Counted from the stretch's first letter, positions 54,219 through 63,473 are shown. The stretch: DNA of 64,000 nt from Marinobacter sp. 2_MG-2023 (GCF_030546935.1 NZ_JAUOPH010000005.1:186001-250000), one strand, 5' to 3'. Notes: generated by a model not told the origin, from the sequence alone. Made by a program: numbers and translations.

Positions 54219-54992
54219 ATGATAGACAAACATCATCTCTTCAGCCTTGCCGGGAAACGTGTACTGGTTACGGGGGCCTCTAGCGGGCTTGGGCGCCACT
54301 TCGCTAAAACACTGGCAAAAGCCGGCGCTCAGGTTGTTGTGGGCGCGCGTCGGGTTGATCGCCTTCAGGAGCTGGTTGCGGATATCCGCAGTGAGGGCGG
54401 TGCTGCACTGGCATTGCCACTGGATGTCGCCTCACGGGCGTCAGTTGTTGCCTGTCTTGACGAGCTATGCCGTCAGTATGGCGGGATTGATGTTGTAGTG
54501 AACAACGCTGGCGTCAGCGATACAAAAGCGGCGCTGGAGTACACAGATGATGACTGGGACAGCATTGTGCAGACCAACCTCAAGGGTGCCTGGATCGTAG
54601 CTCAGGAAAGCGCCCGAAGAATGGCGCAGAGTGACGGTGGCAGTATTGTGAACGTTACCTCCATTCTGGCCACCCGTCTGGCAGGTGGTGTCGGGCCCTA
54701 CTGCGCAGCCAAGGCTGGTCTGGCTCATTTGACCCGCTCTTTAGCGTTGGAACTGGCGCGCCATAACGTTCGAGTCAACTCATTGGCGCCGGGTTATGTA
54801 GTGACTGAAATCAACCAGGATTTTCTGGAAAGTGACGCGGGGGAACGGCTTAAAAAACGTATTCCTGCGAGAAGGTTCTGTCAGGTCCAGGACCTGGATG
54901 GTGCGCTACTGCTTCTTGCTTCTGATGCGGGAAGAGCAATGACGGGTTCTGAAATTGTGGTTGATAACGGTCACGCTTGCTCGGGCTTGTAA
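54219..54992 (+). CDS. Short-chain dehydrogenase/reductase
   Basis: This 257-residue SDR has cofactor motif TGASSGLGRHFA, Ser in VNVTSILATR, catalytic Tyr-x3-Lys in YCAAKAG, and the NNAGVSD block. It probably acts on a 3-hydroxyacyl-CoA or 3-oxoacyl-CoA intermediate, as the LvaD-type SDR does in the levulinate pathway. The start lies 2 bp after the dehydrogenase stop. A 168-bp gap follows without a clear feature. Confidence 0.85.
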   Translation: MIDKHHLFSLAGKRVLVTGASSGLGRHFAKTLAKAGAQVVVGARRVDRLQELVADIRSEGGAALALPLDVASRASVVACLDELCRQYGGIDVVVNNAGVSDTKAALEYTDDDWDSIVQTNLKGAWIVAQESARRMAQSDGGSIVNVTSILATRLAGGVGPYCAAKAGLAHLTRSLALELARHNVRVNSLAPGYVVTEINQDFLESDAGERLKKRIPARRFCQVQDLDGALLLLASDAGRAMTGSEIVVDNGHACSGL

Positions 54993-55160
54993 AGCCCGAC
55001 CAGAGCCGGCGTGATCAAATAAAGACAAAATTTTCTGGAATTATCCATTGGATAGTTGGGGAGGTGTAAAACAGCAAAATTAAACACATCGCATTCAGTG
55101 AACCGAGGATAAAAGCAAACCTCAGAAACAATAATCACAAGAACAAGAGGAAAGCCACCA

Positions 55161-55925
55161 ATGAACGGCATCGCAGCAATAGAAGGTTCAGGGGCGCAAC
55201 GCGTCCTTGTGTTACACGGGTGGGCGCTGGACAGCAATGTCTGGCTCGATACCCGTGCGTTGGTCGACGATACACGTTTCACCTACGCCTACTTCGATTT
55301 CCCCGGGTATGGCTCCAATCGCTCAGTCCCCTCCGCCGAAGGAATGGAAGGAATGGCAGCGTCAGCGCTTGCTGCCGCAGATTCGCTGGGGTGGGATCAC
55401 TTCAATATTCTCGGCCATTCAATGGGTGGGGCAGCGGCGTTGCGAGTGGCAACTCTTGCGCCGGAACGAGTCTCCGCCGTCGTAGCGCTGACTCCCGTAT
55501 CTCCTCAGGGAACTCCGCTGGATGAGGCGACCTATGATTCTTTTAGATCAGCATGGGAAGATCCGGGCCCTGTATTAAAGGGTCTCGCACCTCACTTGAC
55601 CACAGAACAATTGGACACCATCGTCGGAAACACGCGAGCGACGATGAATCAGTCTGTGTGGGAAGCTTATCTTGCGAACTGGACTAAGGCGGATTTTTTC
55701 AAAACGCTAAAAAACTGTTCTGCTCCTGTCTCTCTTGCTTACGGTGACAGTGATCCGTTCGTGACGGCTCAATACCTTTCAGACACTGCAGCTTTACTGC
55801 GTGAGGGTACGTTACTGGGTATTGATAAGGCTGGACATTACCCGATGATTGAAAACCCCCGGGAAACTGTACAGCTTTGGGAAAGTGCGTTTATTCAAGC
55901 TGCAAAAGGAGAGAGTAATGTTTGA
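55161..55925 (+). CDS. Alpha/beta hydrolase 1
   Basis: This 254-residue hydrolase has the oxyanion region VLHGWALDSNVW, nucleophile Ser87 in GHSMGG, an acid in YGDSDPF and His in KAGHYPMIE. It resembles the BioH/lactonase group. In this operon it may open a lactone or cleave an ester to give the substrate acid, or a thioester at the end. AGAGGAAAG precedes the ATG. It overlaps the next gene by 8 bp. Confidence 0.82.
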   Translation: MNGIAAIEGSGAQRVLVLHGWALDSNVWLDTRALVDDTRFTYAYFDFPGYGSNRSVPSAEGMEGMAASALAAADSLGWDHFNILGHSMGGAAALRVATLAPERVSAVVALTPVSPQGTPLDEATYDSFRSAWEDPGPVLKGLAPHLTTEQLDTIVGNTRATMNQSVWEAYLANWTKADFFKTLKNCSAPVSLAYGDSDPFVTAQYLSDTAALLREGTLLGIDKAGHYPMIENPRETVQLWESAFIQAAKGESNV

Positions 55926-56682
55926 GACAAGCAAGCCATATCGCGGTATGCCTGCGTCCGTATGGACACCTCCAACGCCGCAACTTATCCGTGGGGCTAG
56001 AATGCTGATTGTTGGTTATGAAGCCAATCCGGAGGCTCTCAAGGCAGTGCTTCCTGAAGGCTTAAAGCCTCATCCCAATAACATGGTCCAGATGAATATG
56101 TATGAAATCGAGGCCAGTAACACCAGTGGGTTTGGGGCTTTTTCTTTGACATATCTAACGGTTGAGGTCGAGGGTCACGATAGCCTGGCGGCTGAGGGTA
56201 CGCTCCCAATTCCGGGTCGATTTTTCGCATACTACTGGAATAGCTCTCCACGTGTCCTGGCATACGCACGCGAGGCGGCGGGAATTCCGGCTATGCACGG
56301 GGTAAGACGAGCCGAGACCGTCGACGGACGCCTTGTGTCTACGCTCGCGGTCGACGGTAAGGATGTCATCACTGCACGCGCAACCGTTACTGACACTCCG
56401 GCTGGTACTCTTGGGGGGCATCTCAACTATTATGCCCATCGTGAGTTTCCGCGCCCCGAAGGCGGCAGTGCAGCCATAAGTGAATTAATAGAACTTCCGC
56501 TCCCCTTTGTGGCCGACCTTTACGAAGCAAAAGTTGACGATATTTCGTTCAACTTCCCTAGCGGCCACCCGGCCGCCAGCTTGGCTCCCGTATCGCCTCT
56601 TAGTACACCATCGGTGCTCTATGGGGATGTCACATTCACTTATTCAATGGGAAGACAAGTCAAAAACTACCTCCAAGTATGA
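55918..56682 (+). CDS. Acetoacetate decarboxylase-fold protein lacking the usual lysines
   Basis: This 254-residue protein of the ADC superfamily (PF06314-like) has AKLK-type marks replaced by its own: it starts MFETSKPYRGMP and keeps the LTYLTVEVEG block. Where true acetoacetate decarboxylases have the PKK lysine pair that forms the Schiff base, this protein reads GIPAMHGVRR (123-126 IPAM). It is therefore probably not a classic decarboxylase and may bind or act on a keto or hydroxy acid another way. The ATG at 55918 has AAAGGAGAG upstream. The alignment was made by eye. Confidence 0.7.
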   Translation: MFETSKPYRGMPASVWTPPTPQLIRGARMLIVGYEANPEALKAVLPEGLKPHPNNMVQMNMYEIEASNTSGFGAFSLTYLTVEVEGHDSLAAEGTLPIPGRFFAYYWNSSPRVLAYAREAAGIPAMHGVRRAETVDGRLVSTLAVDGKDVITARATVTDTPAGTLGGHLNYYAHREFPRPEGGSAAISELIELPLPFVADLYEAKVDDISFNFPSGHPAASLAPVSPLSTPSVLYGDVTFTYSMGRQVKNYLQV

Positions 56683-56725
56683 GGTAATTAAACACGCTTG
56701 GAGGATGACGTCTCTGAAGTAGCAT

Positions 56726-56753
56726 GTGCAATCTCACGGAAGGAGGATTGCAC
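56726..56753 (+). terminator. Inverted repeat between ADC-like and hydrolase 2 genes
   Basis: GTGCAATC and GATTGCAC form an 8-bp stem with a 12-base loop, 43 bp after the ADC-like gene. No T-run follows. It may be a weak terminator or mRNA-end hairpin. The gap to the next gene is 236 bp and shows no coding sequence. Confidence 0.4.
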
Positions 56754-56918
56754 GTGTATGAAGTGGAGGGGGCGTTTTTTACCGAACACCCGCGAGAAGG
56801 TTAAGGCGAGCCTGAATCGGGTTGCCAGCCCCTCGTCGTTGCAAGGCATGCATCAGGTTTGACTTACGCTAAGAGTCTCGATGTCAGAGTCCAAAACCGA
56901 CAAAAAAAGGAATGACAA

Positions 56919-57809
56919 ATGACTGAAATTATAAAAACAGTTGATATTGCCCATCTGGGCGGCTCGAAAGTTGGCTACAGGTTTGGTAAGTCGTACGATC
57001 CGTCGTTACCAACGCTTATCATGAACAATTCGTTCACGACGTCAGCGGAGTTGTTCAGGCCACAATTTGCAGACCCAAAGCTGATGAAGGTGGCCAATCT
57101 TCTTGCCATTGAACCTTATGGCCATGGCAAAACCTATCCGAAATATCGACAATTCACGTATTGGGACAGCGCCATTGCGAATATTCAAGTGCTCGATGCC
57201 CTTGGTATCGCTGAAGCATTTGCTCTAGGGACGTCGCAGGGCGGTTGGATTGTGACGCAGACAGCGATGCTTGCTCCGGACCGGATCAAGGGGATCATTC
57301 CGCTCGGCACATCGATGGATAATGAGAGTCAGCTTAGCCGTAAGTTGGGTTGTTGGGACGGTATAGATTTTTGTACCCCCGCCATCGATGCTCTAGCAGA
57401 ACCTGTTACTGATGACTGGACGGTACCGGAAGAATTCGTTGTGGGCGTTCTCGACGCGGGGCTGGGCGATACGGTGACCCCAGAGGATCGCGCATTCTGG
57501 CTTGATGAGTACCGACGGAACTACAAAGGGGATGCGGGGCGTGAACGCTTGCGTACAGCTTCCATTAATCTTCGTGACCGAGACAGTCTGCACGCACGCC
57601 TCGGCAGTGTCACCTGTCCTGTTCTCTGGATGCACGGTACCGCTGATACGGTGTACTCGGTCGCCAATGCTGAAGATGGGATTCGGCGATTTAGTCAGTC
57701 AGCAGACGCGCAGTTAAAAATCGTTGATGGCGGTCAGCATTTCCTGAGCGCATCTGATCCGCAGTATATCAATCCTGCGACTGTGGAATTTATTAATAAG
57801 TGGCGGTAA
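56919..57809 (+). CDS. Alpha/beta hydrolase 2
   Basis: This 296-residue hydrolase has nucleophile Ser106 in GTSQGG, a C-terminal His in DGGQHFLSAS and the acid in HGTADTVYS. It differs from hydrolase 1 by its longer N-terminus and the GTSQGGW elbow. It lies 236 bp after the ADC-like gene and 24 bp before the MDR oxidoreductase, so those two are probably one unit. The substrate is unknown; an ester or lactone is plausible. Confidence 0.8.
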   Translation: MTEIIKTVDIAHLGGSKVGYRFGKSYDPSLPTLIMNNSFTTSAELFRPQFADPKLMKVANLLAIEPYGHGKTYPKYRQFTYWDSAIANIQVLDALGIAEAFALGTSQGGWIVTQTAMLAPDRIKGIIPLGTSMDNESQLSRKLGCWDGIDFCTPAIDALAEPVTDDWTVPEEFVVGVLDAGLGDTVTPEDRAFWLDEYRRNYKGDAGRERLRTASINLRDRDSLHARLGSVTCPVLWMHGTADTVYSVANAEDGIRRFSQSADAQLKIVDGGQHFLSASDPQYINPATVEFINKWR

Positions 57810-57833
57810 CCACTGAACCACTACAGAGGGTAT

Positions 57834-58847
57834 ATGAAAACAATAAATCTGCGTGCCCCGGGCGGGCTTGATGCATTGGAAGTGAGGGAATCCCCAGATC
57901 CCGGGCAACCCGGGCCTGGGCAGATACGGGTGGCAATTCATGCCACCTCTTTAAATTACCATGACTTGCTGGTCGCCAATGGCAGTATCCCGACGGAGGA
58001 TGGGCGCCTTCTAATGTCTGACGGAGCGGGGGTTGTTGAAGCTGTTGGTGAGGGGGTTGCAGAGTTTGAGGTGGGAGATCATGTTGTTTCCGGGTTTTTT
58101 CCGCAATGGCAGGATGGTCAAGCCTTTGATGGCGTAGGAAACTTCCGGGGGACCCCTGGCGACGGAATTGACGGCTTTGCTGCGGAGTACTCGGTCCAGG
58201 CGGCCACCAATTTCACTCGTGCCCCAGCTGGCTGGAGTCATGCAGAAGCAGCGACAATCACCACGGCTGGTCTGACAGCATGGCGGGCGCTGATAACAGA
58301 AGGGAGCCTGAAGGCGGGGCAGAGCGTTTTGCTCCTTGGCACGGGCGGGGTTTCAATCGCTGCTTTGCAAATAGCCAAAGCGATGGGTGCCAAAGTTTTC
58401 ATTACTTCATCCTCAGACGAAAAGTTAGAAAGAGCCCGTGCACTCGGAGCGGATTCCACTATCAACTACCGACGTTATCCCGACTGGGCTAACCAGGTTC
58501 TCGCCCTAACCCAAGGGCGAGGGGTTGATCATGTTGTTGAGGTGGGCGGTCCGGGCACGTTAAGTCAGTCTATACAGGCGGTTTGCGTCGGTGGGCATGT
58601 TGCTCTTATTGGTGTTTTAACCGGGCGTGAAGGCCAGGTGCCCACGGGATTACTCATGGCGAAGCAAGCCCGGCTTCAAGGCCTGGTTGTTGGAAATCGT
58701 CGCCAGCAGCAGGAGTACGTCGCGGCTCTCGAGCAAAACGAACTACGCCCAGTGATCTATCAAAGCTTTCGTTTCGAACAATTGGCGGAAGCTTTCCGGC
58801 TCCAGGAAAGTGGCAGTCATTTTGGCAAGATTGTTGCCGAGTGGTGA
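57834..58847 (+). CDS. MDR-family zinc-independent NAD(P)H oxidoreductase
   Basis: This 337-residue medium-chain dehydrogenase/reductase has an N-terminal GroES-like domain (about 20-140) and a Rossmann domain (LLLGTGGVSIAALQIAKAMGAKV). The cysteines of zinc alcohol dehydrogenases are absent, which fits quinone- or enone-type reductases. It would reduce an enone/quinone or act on an alcohol. A perfect terminator follows, marking the end of the locus. Confidence 0.82.
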   Translation: MKTINLRAPGGLDALEVRESPDPGQPGPGQIRVAIHATSLNYHDLLVANGSIPTEDGRLLMSDGAGVVEAVGEGVAEFEVGDHVVSGFFPQWQDGQAFDGVGNFRGTPGDGIDGFAAEYSVQAATNFTRAPAGWSHAEAATITTAGLTAWRALITEGSLKAGQSVLLLGTGGVSIAALQIAKAMGAKVFITSSSDEKLERARALGADSTINYRRYPDWANQVLALTQGRGVDHVVEVGGPGTLSQSIQAVCVGGHVALIGVLTGREGQVPTGLLMAKQARLQGLVVGNRRQQQEYVAALEQNELRPVIYQSFRFEQLAEAFRLQESGSHFGKIVAEW

Positions 58848-58929
58848 GAGTCGTAATGAGCTGGAAAGCGGGAAATGATGCATTTAAGGCCTAATTTGCG
58901 TTGGACAATGCGAAGTGTTTTCGTTTTTC

Positions 58930-58964
58930 AATCCCGGCATGAAAGTGCCGGGATTATTTTTTAA
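58930..58964 (+). terminator. Strong rho-independent terminator
   Basis: AATCCCGGCA-TGAAAG-TGCCGGGATT is a perfect 10-bp stem followed by ATTTTTTAA. It lies 83 bp after the MDR gene and ends the plus-strand cluster. Confidence 0.92.
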
Positions 58965-59017
58965 GATTTTCGTCAGTCGTTGAATAGGTCCCGTCAGAGC
59001 TTGCACGGCACAAAACT

Positions 59018-59049
59018 AAAAAAGGCCCCACGCTCTCACGTAAGGCCTT
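59018..59049 (-). terminator. Terminator of the tRNA-Arg remnant
   Basis: On the minus strand AAGGCC pairs with GGCCTT, with an inner ACG/CGT pairing, followed by TTTTTT. It lies 9 bp past the CCA end of the tRNA fragment, the place of a normal tRNA terminator. Confidence 0.7.
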
Positions 59050-59057
59050 GAAAAATA

Positions 59058-59105
59058 TGGCGCGCCCGACAGGATTCGAACCTGTGACCCCTGCCTTCGG
59101 AGGGC
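59058..59105 (-). other. 3' half of tRNA-Arg(CCG): probable attachment-site remnant
   Basis: The minus strand from the 5' side of the anticodon loop to CCA reads as a tRNA-Arg(CCG): the loop CTCCGAA gives anticodon CCG, GGTTCGAATCC is the T-loop and GTCGGGCGCGCCA the acceptor end. It follows the E. coli argX sequence closely. The 5' half of the tRNA is absent beyond 59105, so this cannot be a working tRNA. A tRNA 3' end with its own terminator, cut at the anticodon, is what integration of a mobile element by site-specific recombination leaves. No integrase lies in the window. Confidence 0.82.
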
Positions 59106-59737
59106 ACTATTTTGGCTCGGTTTAGAGTGGTGTGAGTCGGGTTAATGTCCGGCTTCTCAAGCACTTAGAGGCTTAGTTAGTCTTTTCGAAAACCCCTTTT
59201 AAAACCGTTATCTACACGGTCGAAGCCGATTCTGGGCACATAGATGTCTGGTTGCTTGTGTCCGAAAATTACCAGACTGACCTCTGCCTAATGTCTATTT
59301 CCCTGAGATTACTTACATATTTTACGTTGAGTAACAGATTCAATTCTGTTTGGTTCCGACTGTCCGCAATCGGACAAATTATACGCTAGTGACTGGAAAT
59401 GTTGTTGGCGTAGTGGTGCCCTGAATGGGATTTCTTGTCGATTTTGGATGGACAGTCTCTAGTTATGCACACCCGATTTTGGGGGTGGTTACAACTACAT
59501 TGAGCGGTTCAATAGTCCAATGATGCGAACGAGAACTACCGCTAAGGATCGGAAGTTGTTAACTGCTTTAAAATCGCCTGTGGAGACGGGGGGCGCTCTA
59601 TTCTCTTTAGTAGCGTTTGCGAGAAGGCCTTTGAAATGGCCTCCGTTCTAGGTGGGGTGACTCTTGGCTACCGGGGGAACGCCGAATGATCCGCACGAGA
59701 GACAGAGGGGTGAAGTCAACTTTAGGAAAAAGGCTGA
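59106..59737. other. Gene-poor stretch beyond the tRNA remnant
   Basis: No convincing gene was found in 632 bp. There is a TGTCCG-CAAT-CGGACA inverted repeat at 59361-59376. A short frame near 59491-59560 reads GYNYIERFNSP, faintly like an IS3-family transposase end but too short to rely on. The stretch is likely decayed DNA inside the boundary of an integrated element. Confidence 0.5.
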
Positions 59738-60505
59738 TTAGCTATTGGTTGCACCAAGAAAATGTTGGCTAAGCTGTCCTTCAAGTTCGTGGTTGAAATG
59801 TTCAGCTGATTTCATGTGCTCATGCATGAGTTTACGGGCGCCAGACACATTACGGGCACGTATAGCTTCAAGTAGCTGCTTGTGATAGTTGCAATTGGCA
59901 GCGGAAAATTCGAGCTGCTCCGGTAGGGCCGATTTTTTGAAAATAAGCAAGTCTCGGAGCATGTCGTTTAAGAAGCGACCAATGAAGGCCAGCATAGGGT
60001 TGTCACATCGCTGAGCAAGAAGGATATGAAAATCGAGTTCGGCAATCCGCTGCTCAATGCGCTCTTCAAAGGTTTTCGGGGCGACCTCACACCGTTTGAC
60101 AAGTGCGTCAAGGTCCTCTAGATCAGCTTCAGTCACGCGGGCTGTGGCCAGCGCTGCAATCTCCGGCTCAACCAATGTCCTGAGAGCGTAGATTTCAGGC
60201 CCTGTCGGTTGGTCAAAGTGCAAGAAGTTGCGCAGTAATTCACTGGCTTTGTCATAAGGGACTCGCTCAAGTATGGCGCCCCCGTTAGGGCCTGTGCGAA
60301 CAGAGATCAGTCCCTGAACCTCAAGAGATTTTAGCGCCTCCCGCACTGTACCCTTGGAACACTCAAACTGCTCCATCAATTCCCGTTCATTCGGAAGTCT
60401 ATCGCCTGGCTGAACTTTGTTTAGCGCCACCCAGCGTTTGACCGATTCAACAATTTGGTCAGATCGCTTTATCCGCTTGGGGATTCGTAGATTCTTATTG
60501 TTCAT
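59738..60505 (-). CDS. GntR-family regulator, FadR/FCD type
   Basis: This 255-residue regulator has an N-terminal GntR winged helix (about 15-80; GDRLPNERELMEQFECSKGTVREALKSLEVQGLI in two parts) and a C-terminal helical FCD ligand domain (about 100-235) with the metal-binding histidines in DFHILLAQRCDNP and HKQLLEAIRARN. It is divergent from the glutaryl-CoA dehydrogenase gene and most likely represses it, with an acid or CoA ester as inducer. The 169-bp AT-rich gap between them would hold its operator; no clear palindrome was picked. Confidence 0.87.
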   Translation of the reverse strand: MNNKNLRIPKRIKRSDQIVESVKRWVALNKVQPGDRLPNERELMEQFECSKGTVREALKSLEVQGLISVRTGPNGGAILERVPYDKASELLRNFLHFDQPTGPEIYALRTLVEPEIAALATARVTEADLEDLDALVKRCEVAPKTFEERIEQRIAELDFHILLAQRCDNPMLAFIGRFLNDMLRDLLIFKKSALPEQLEFSAANCNYHKQLLEAIRARNVSGARKLMHEHMKSAEHFNHELEGQLSQHFLGATNS

Positions 60506-60674
60506 CTGGCCTCACTGCATGTCATTGGAGCGCTATTTTGCCACACGGCTATTTTTTTTACGAGCTAGTTGAATTATATTATTTATTCGTATAAATATAA
60601 TAATTGGATTTCGCCGATTAACGTAACGTCAACGTTTGGTGAAGGTGTCAACATTCTAATTTTGGAGGTGAAAG

Positions 60675-61862
60675 GTGTCGGATTTATCAGCTTTTAGTTG
60701 GGAAGACCCACTATTTTTAAATCAGCAATTGAGCTCCGAAGAGCGCCAGATTTGTGAGGCTGCCCGAGCCTACAGCCAGCAAAAGCTGCAGCCGCGTGTA
60801 TTGAGTGCGTATCGTGAAGAGAGGTTTGATCGCGAAATACTGACGGAAATGGGTGATATGGGCTTGTTAGGCGCAACTGTCGCCGAGGAATATGGAGGTG
60901 CCGGTCTAAGCCATGTCGCTTACGGTCTAATTGCCCGCGAAGTAGAGCGGGTGGACTCTGGCTATCGCTCAGCCATGAGCGTTCAGTCATCCCTGGTTAT
61001 GCACCCCATCGAAGCCTACGGTTCTGAAGAGCAGAAGCATAAGTATTTGCCACGCTTAGCGAGTGGCGAGTTGGTTGGCTGTTTCGGATTGACTGAACCA
61101 GACCATGGTTCTGACCCTGGCTCAATGATTACTCGTGCCAAAAAAGTTGATGGTGGGTATTTGCTGAGCGGTGCAAAAATGTGGATCACCAATAGTCCGA
61201 TTGCTGACATAGCTATTGTGTGGGCGAAGTCGGAAGCACATGAAGGCAAGATCCGAGGTTTTCTTGTTGAGCGTGGAGCGAAAGGTTTCTCTACACCCAA
61301 AATCGAGGGAAAGCTTAGTTTAAGGGCGTCAATCACCGGCGAAATTGTGCTCGATGAGGTTTTTGTACCTGAAGAAAATCTGTTGCCAAACGTCAGTGGC
61401 TTGGCTGGGCCTTTCGGTTGTCTTAATAAGGCCCGTTTCGGCATTGCTTGGGGTTCCATTGGTGCTGCTGAATTCTGCTGGCATGCCGCTCGTCAATACA
61501 CGCTGGATCGTAAGCAGTTTGGCCGCCCGCTGGCCGCTACTCAGTTAGTGCAGCTTAAGCTCGCCAACATGCAAACTGATATTACGCTCGGTTTGACCGC
61601 CGCGTTGCAGGTTGGTCGCCTGATGGACAGTGGCAGCTGGGCTCCGGAGATGGTTTCGCTGATCAAGCGTAACAACTGTGGTAAGGCTCTGGAAATTGCT
61701 CGAATTTCCCGAGACATGCACGGAGGCAATGGCATCTCTGATGAATTTGCTGTGATGCGCCACATGGTCAACCTGGAAACTGTTAACACCTACGAGGGTA
61801 CTCATGACGTGCATGCCCTTATCCTTGGGCGCGCCCAGACAGGTATTCAAGCGTTTTTCTGA
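60675..61862 (+). CDS. gcdH: Glutaryl-CoA dehydrogenase
   Basis: This 395-residue flavoenzyme oxidises and decarboxylates glutaryl-CoA to crotonyl-CoA. The family-specific end [22 protein letters not shown] includes the catalytic Glu; [15 protein letters not shown] and the N-terminal [14 protein letters not shown] are equally typical of GCDH. The GTG at 60675 has GGAGGTGAAAG upstream. With the CoA-transferase that follows it forms a glutarate-use pair. Confidence 0.93.
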   Translation: MSDLSAFSWEDPLFLNQQLSSEERQICEAARAYSQQKLQPRVLSAYREERFDREILTEMGDMGLLGATVAEEYGGAGLSHVAYGLIAREVERVDSGYRSAMSVQSSLVMHPIEAYGSEEQKHKYLPRLASGELVGCFGLTEPDHGSDPGSMITRAKKVDGGYLLSGAKMWITNSPIADIAIVWAKSEAHEGKIRGFLVERGAKGFSTPKIEGKLSLRASITGEIVLDEVFVPEENLLPNVSGLAGPFGCLNKARFGIAWGSIGAAEFCWHAARQYTLDRKQFGRPLAATQLVQLKLANMQTDITLGLTAALQVGRLMDSGSWAPEMVSLIKRNNCGKALEIARISRDMHGGNGISDEFAVMRHMVNLETVNTYEGTHDVHALILGRAQTGIQAFF

Positions 61863-61912
61863 TCAACAGACGAGCACGACCGCGGACGTAAAGTCCGCTT
61901 AGGAGAGTTGTA

Positions 61913-63124
61913 ATGGAAAAACCCTTAGAGGGAATACGAGTACTTGATCTTTCGCGAATATTGGCTGGACCATGGTGTAGCCAGCACCTGGCAGATCTTG
62001 GTGCTGAAGTGATTAAGGTTGAGCATCCTCAGAGCGGTGATGACACTCGTGGCTGGGGCCCACCTTACCTTACCGGAACACAACAAGCGGCTTATTACTT
62101 GTCAGCAAATAGGGGCAAACGGTCGATTGGGGTAGATATTTCGTTGCCAGAGGGCCAGGAGCTAATCCGAGAGCTGGTTGGGGTTTGTGATGTTGTTTTG
62201 GAAAACTTCAAGGTCGGAGGCCTTAAGCGTTACGGTTTAGATTATGAAAGCTTGACTGAAGTGAAGCCAGACCTGATTTACTGCTCGATTACCGGGTTTG
62301 GACAGAACGGCCCTTATGCAAAAAGGGCCGGATATGACTTCCTGCTTCAGGGAATGGGCGGGTTGATGGATATTACTGGAAGACCAGATACAGAGCCTGG
62401 CGGCGGCCCGATGAAAGTGGGGGTTGCAGTTGTTGATCTATTTTCCGGTATGTACGCAGCTACTTCTATTCTTTCCGCTTTGATTGGCCGCAGTCGAACC
62501 GGTAAGGGAGCATGGATTGATGTGGCTTTGATGGATGTTCAAGTTAGCATGCTGGCAAACCAGGCATTGAATTATCTGACATCTAACAAGTCTCCTGTGC
62601 GACTTGGTAACGCTCATCCGAACATCGTGCCTTATCAAGCTTTTGCCACTACAAACGGCAATATAATTCTAGCTGTCGGGAACGACGCCCAATTTAAGCG
62701 TTTTTGCAAAGTTGCGGGAGCGCCTCAGTTAGCCTTGGACGAGCGGTTTTCAACCAACAGCAAAAGAGTACGGAATTGTGAGCTGCTAATACCTCAGCTC
62801 AAAAACTTGATCCGGGAACGACCGTCAGAGTATTGGTTAGAGATGCTTGAGTGTGAGGGCGTTCCATGCGGGCCTATCAATAGCATCGCAGAGGTTTTCG
62901 CCGATCCCCAAGTGCAACACCGAAACATGAAATTGCACATGGAGCACCCGGATGTAGGAGCTATGAGTTTGGTGAGTAACCCTGTCCGATTTGACGATAA
63001 ACACCTAAATGCAGAATTGCCACCACCCTCACTTGGTGAGCACACGTTTTCTGTTTTGTCGAATATTCTGCCCGAACGAAAAGAATTCATTGATTCACTG
63101 CGCTTGAAAGGAGTTATCTCATAG
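61913..63124 (+). CDS. Family III (CaiB/BaiF) CoA-transferase
   Basis: This 403-residue enzyme starts with the class signature LEGIRVLDLSRILAGPWCSQHLADLGAEVIKVE (two adjoining segments) and carries the catalytic Asp in the GGLMDITGRPD region. Class III transferases swap CoA between acids. Beside gcdH the expected reaction is succinyl-CoA plus glutarate giving glutaryl-CoA, as for SUGCT. GGAGAGTTG precedes the ATG 50 bp after gcdH. Confidence 0.88.
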   Translation: MEKPLEGIRVLDLSRILAGPWCSQHLADLGAEVIKVEHPQSGDDTRGWGPPYLTGTQQAAYYLSANRGKRSIGVDISLPEGQELIRELVGVCDVVLENFKVGGLKRYGLDYESLTEVKPDLIYCSITGFGQNGPYAKRAGYDFLLQGMGGLMDITGRPDTEPGGGPMKVGVAVVDLFSGMYAATSILSALIGRSRTGKGAWIDVALMDVQVSMLANQALNYLTSNKSPVRLGNAHPNIVPYQAFATTNGNIILAVGNDAQFKRFCKVAGAPQLALDERFSTNSKRVRNCELLIPQLKNLIRERPSEYWLEMLECEGVPCGPINSIAEVFADPQVQHRNMKLHMEHPDVGAMSLVSNPVRFDDKHLNAELPPPSLGEHTFSVLSNILPERKEFIDSLRLKGVIS

Positions 63125-63154
63125 GTAAAAAGACTTTTGACTAATAATTAAAAT

Positions 63155-63186
63155 CAATAAATAATTCAATAAATAATCCAATAAAT
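63155..63186. repeat. 12-bp AT-rich tandem repeat
   Basis: CAATAAATAATT, CAATAAATAATC and a third partial copy, CAATAAAT, lie in tandem between the CoA-transferase and the small membrane protein. The stretch could be a UP-type promoter element or only low-complexity DNA. Confidence 0.6.
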
Positions 63187-63218
63187 TTTAATATTTTATT
63201 GAACAGGAGAGGAACGTG

Positions 63219-63473
63219 ATGAAAAAATATATGTTTTGGATCATTAGTGCCTGGTTTATCGTAGTAAATGCAGGTCAATTCATACCATCATTAAATACGC
63301 TAGAGCCATACGTTTTAGGTATTCCATTTAACCTTGCTTGGATATGGGGCTGGAATTTTTTAATAACACTATATTTGATATTTTTTGCGATTTTTGGTTC
63401 AAAATCACATGATGTAGATGAGTTCGTTGCGATGGAATATGCAGAAGGAAACGGTATAAGGGGGCTGATCTGA
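63219..63473 (+). CDS. Small membrane protein (DUF3311/YhdT-like)
   Basis: This 84-residue protein has two predicted helices (about 5-22 and 40-62) and an acidic C-terminal tail. Small membrane proteins of the DUF3311/YhdT kind often precede a sodium:solute symporter gene, as here. The symporter ATG overlaps its stop by one base (TGATG). GGAGAGG lies before the ATG; a GTG one codon earlier is the alternative. Its role is probably to assist the symporter. Confidence 0.75.
   Translation: MKKYMFWIISAWFIVVNAGQFIPSLNTLEPYVLGIPFNLAWIWGWNFLITLYLIFFAIFGSKSHDVDEFVAMEYAEGNGIRGLI

Noticed and set aside
59058..59130. Complete tRNA gene
   Set aside because: Beyond the anticodon stem the sequence does not continue as a D-arm and 5' acceptor strand, so only the 3' half is present.
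59491..59600. Faint IS3 transposase end (GYNYIERFNSP)
   Set aside because: About ten residues of weak likeness, with no frame, no inverted repeat and no second motif.
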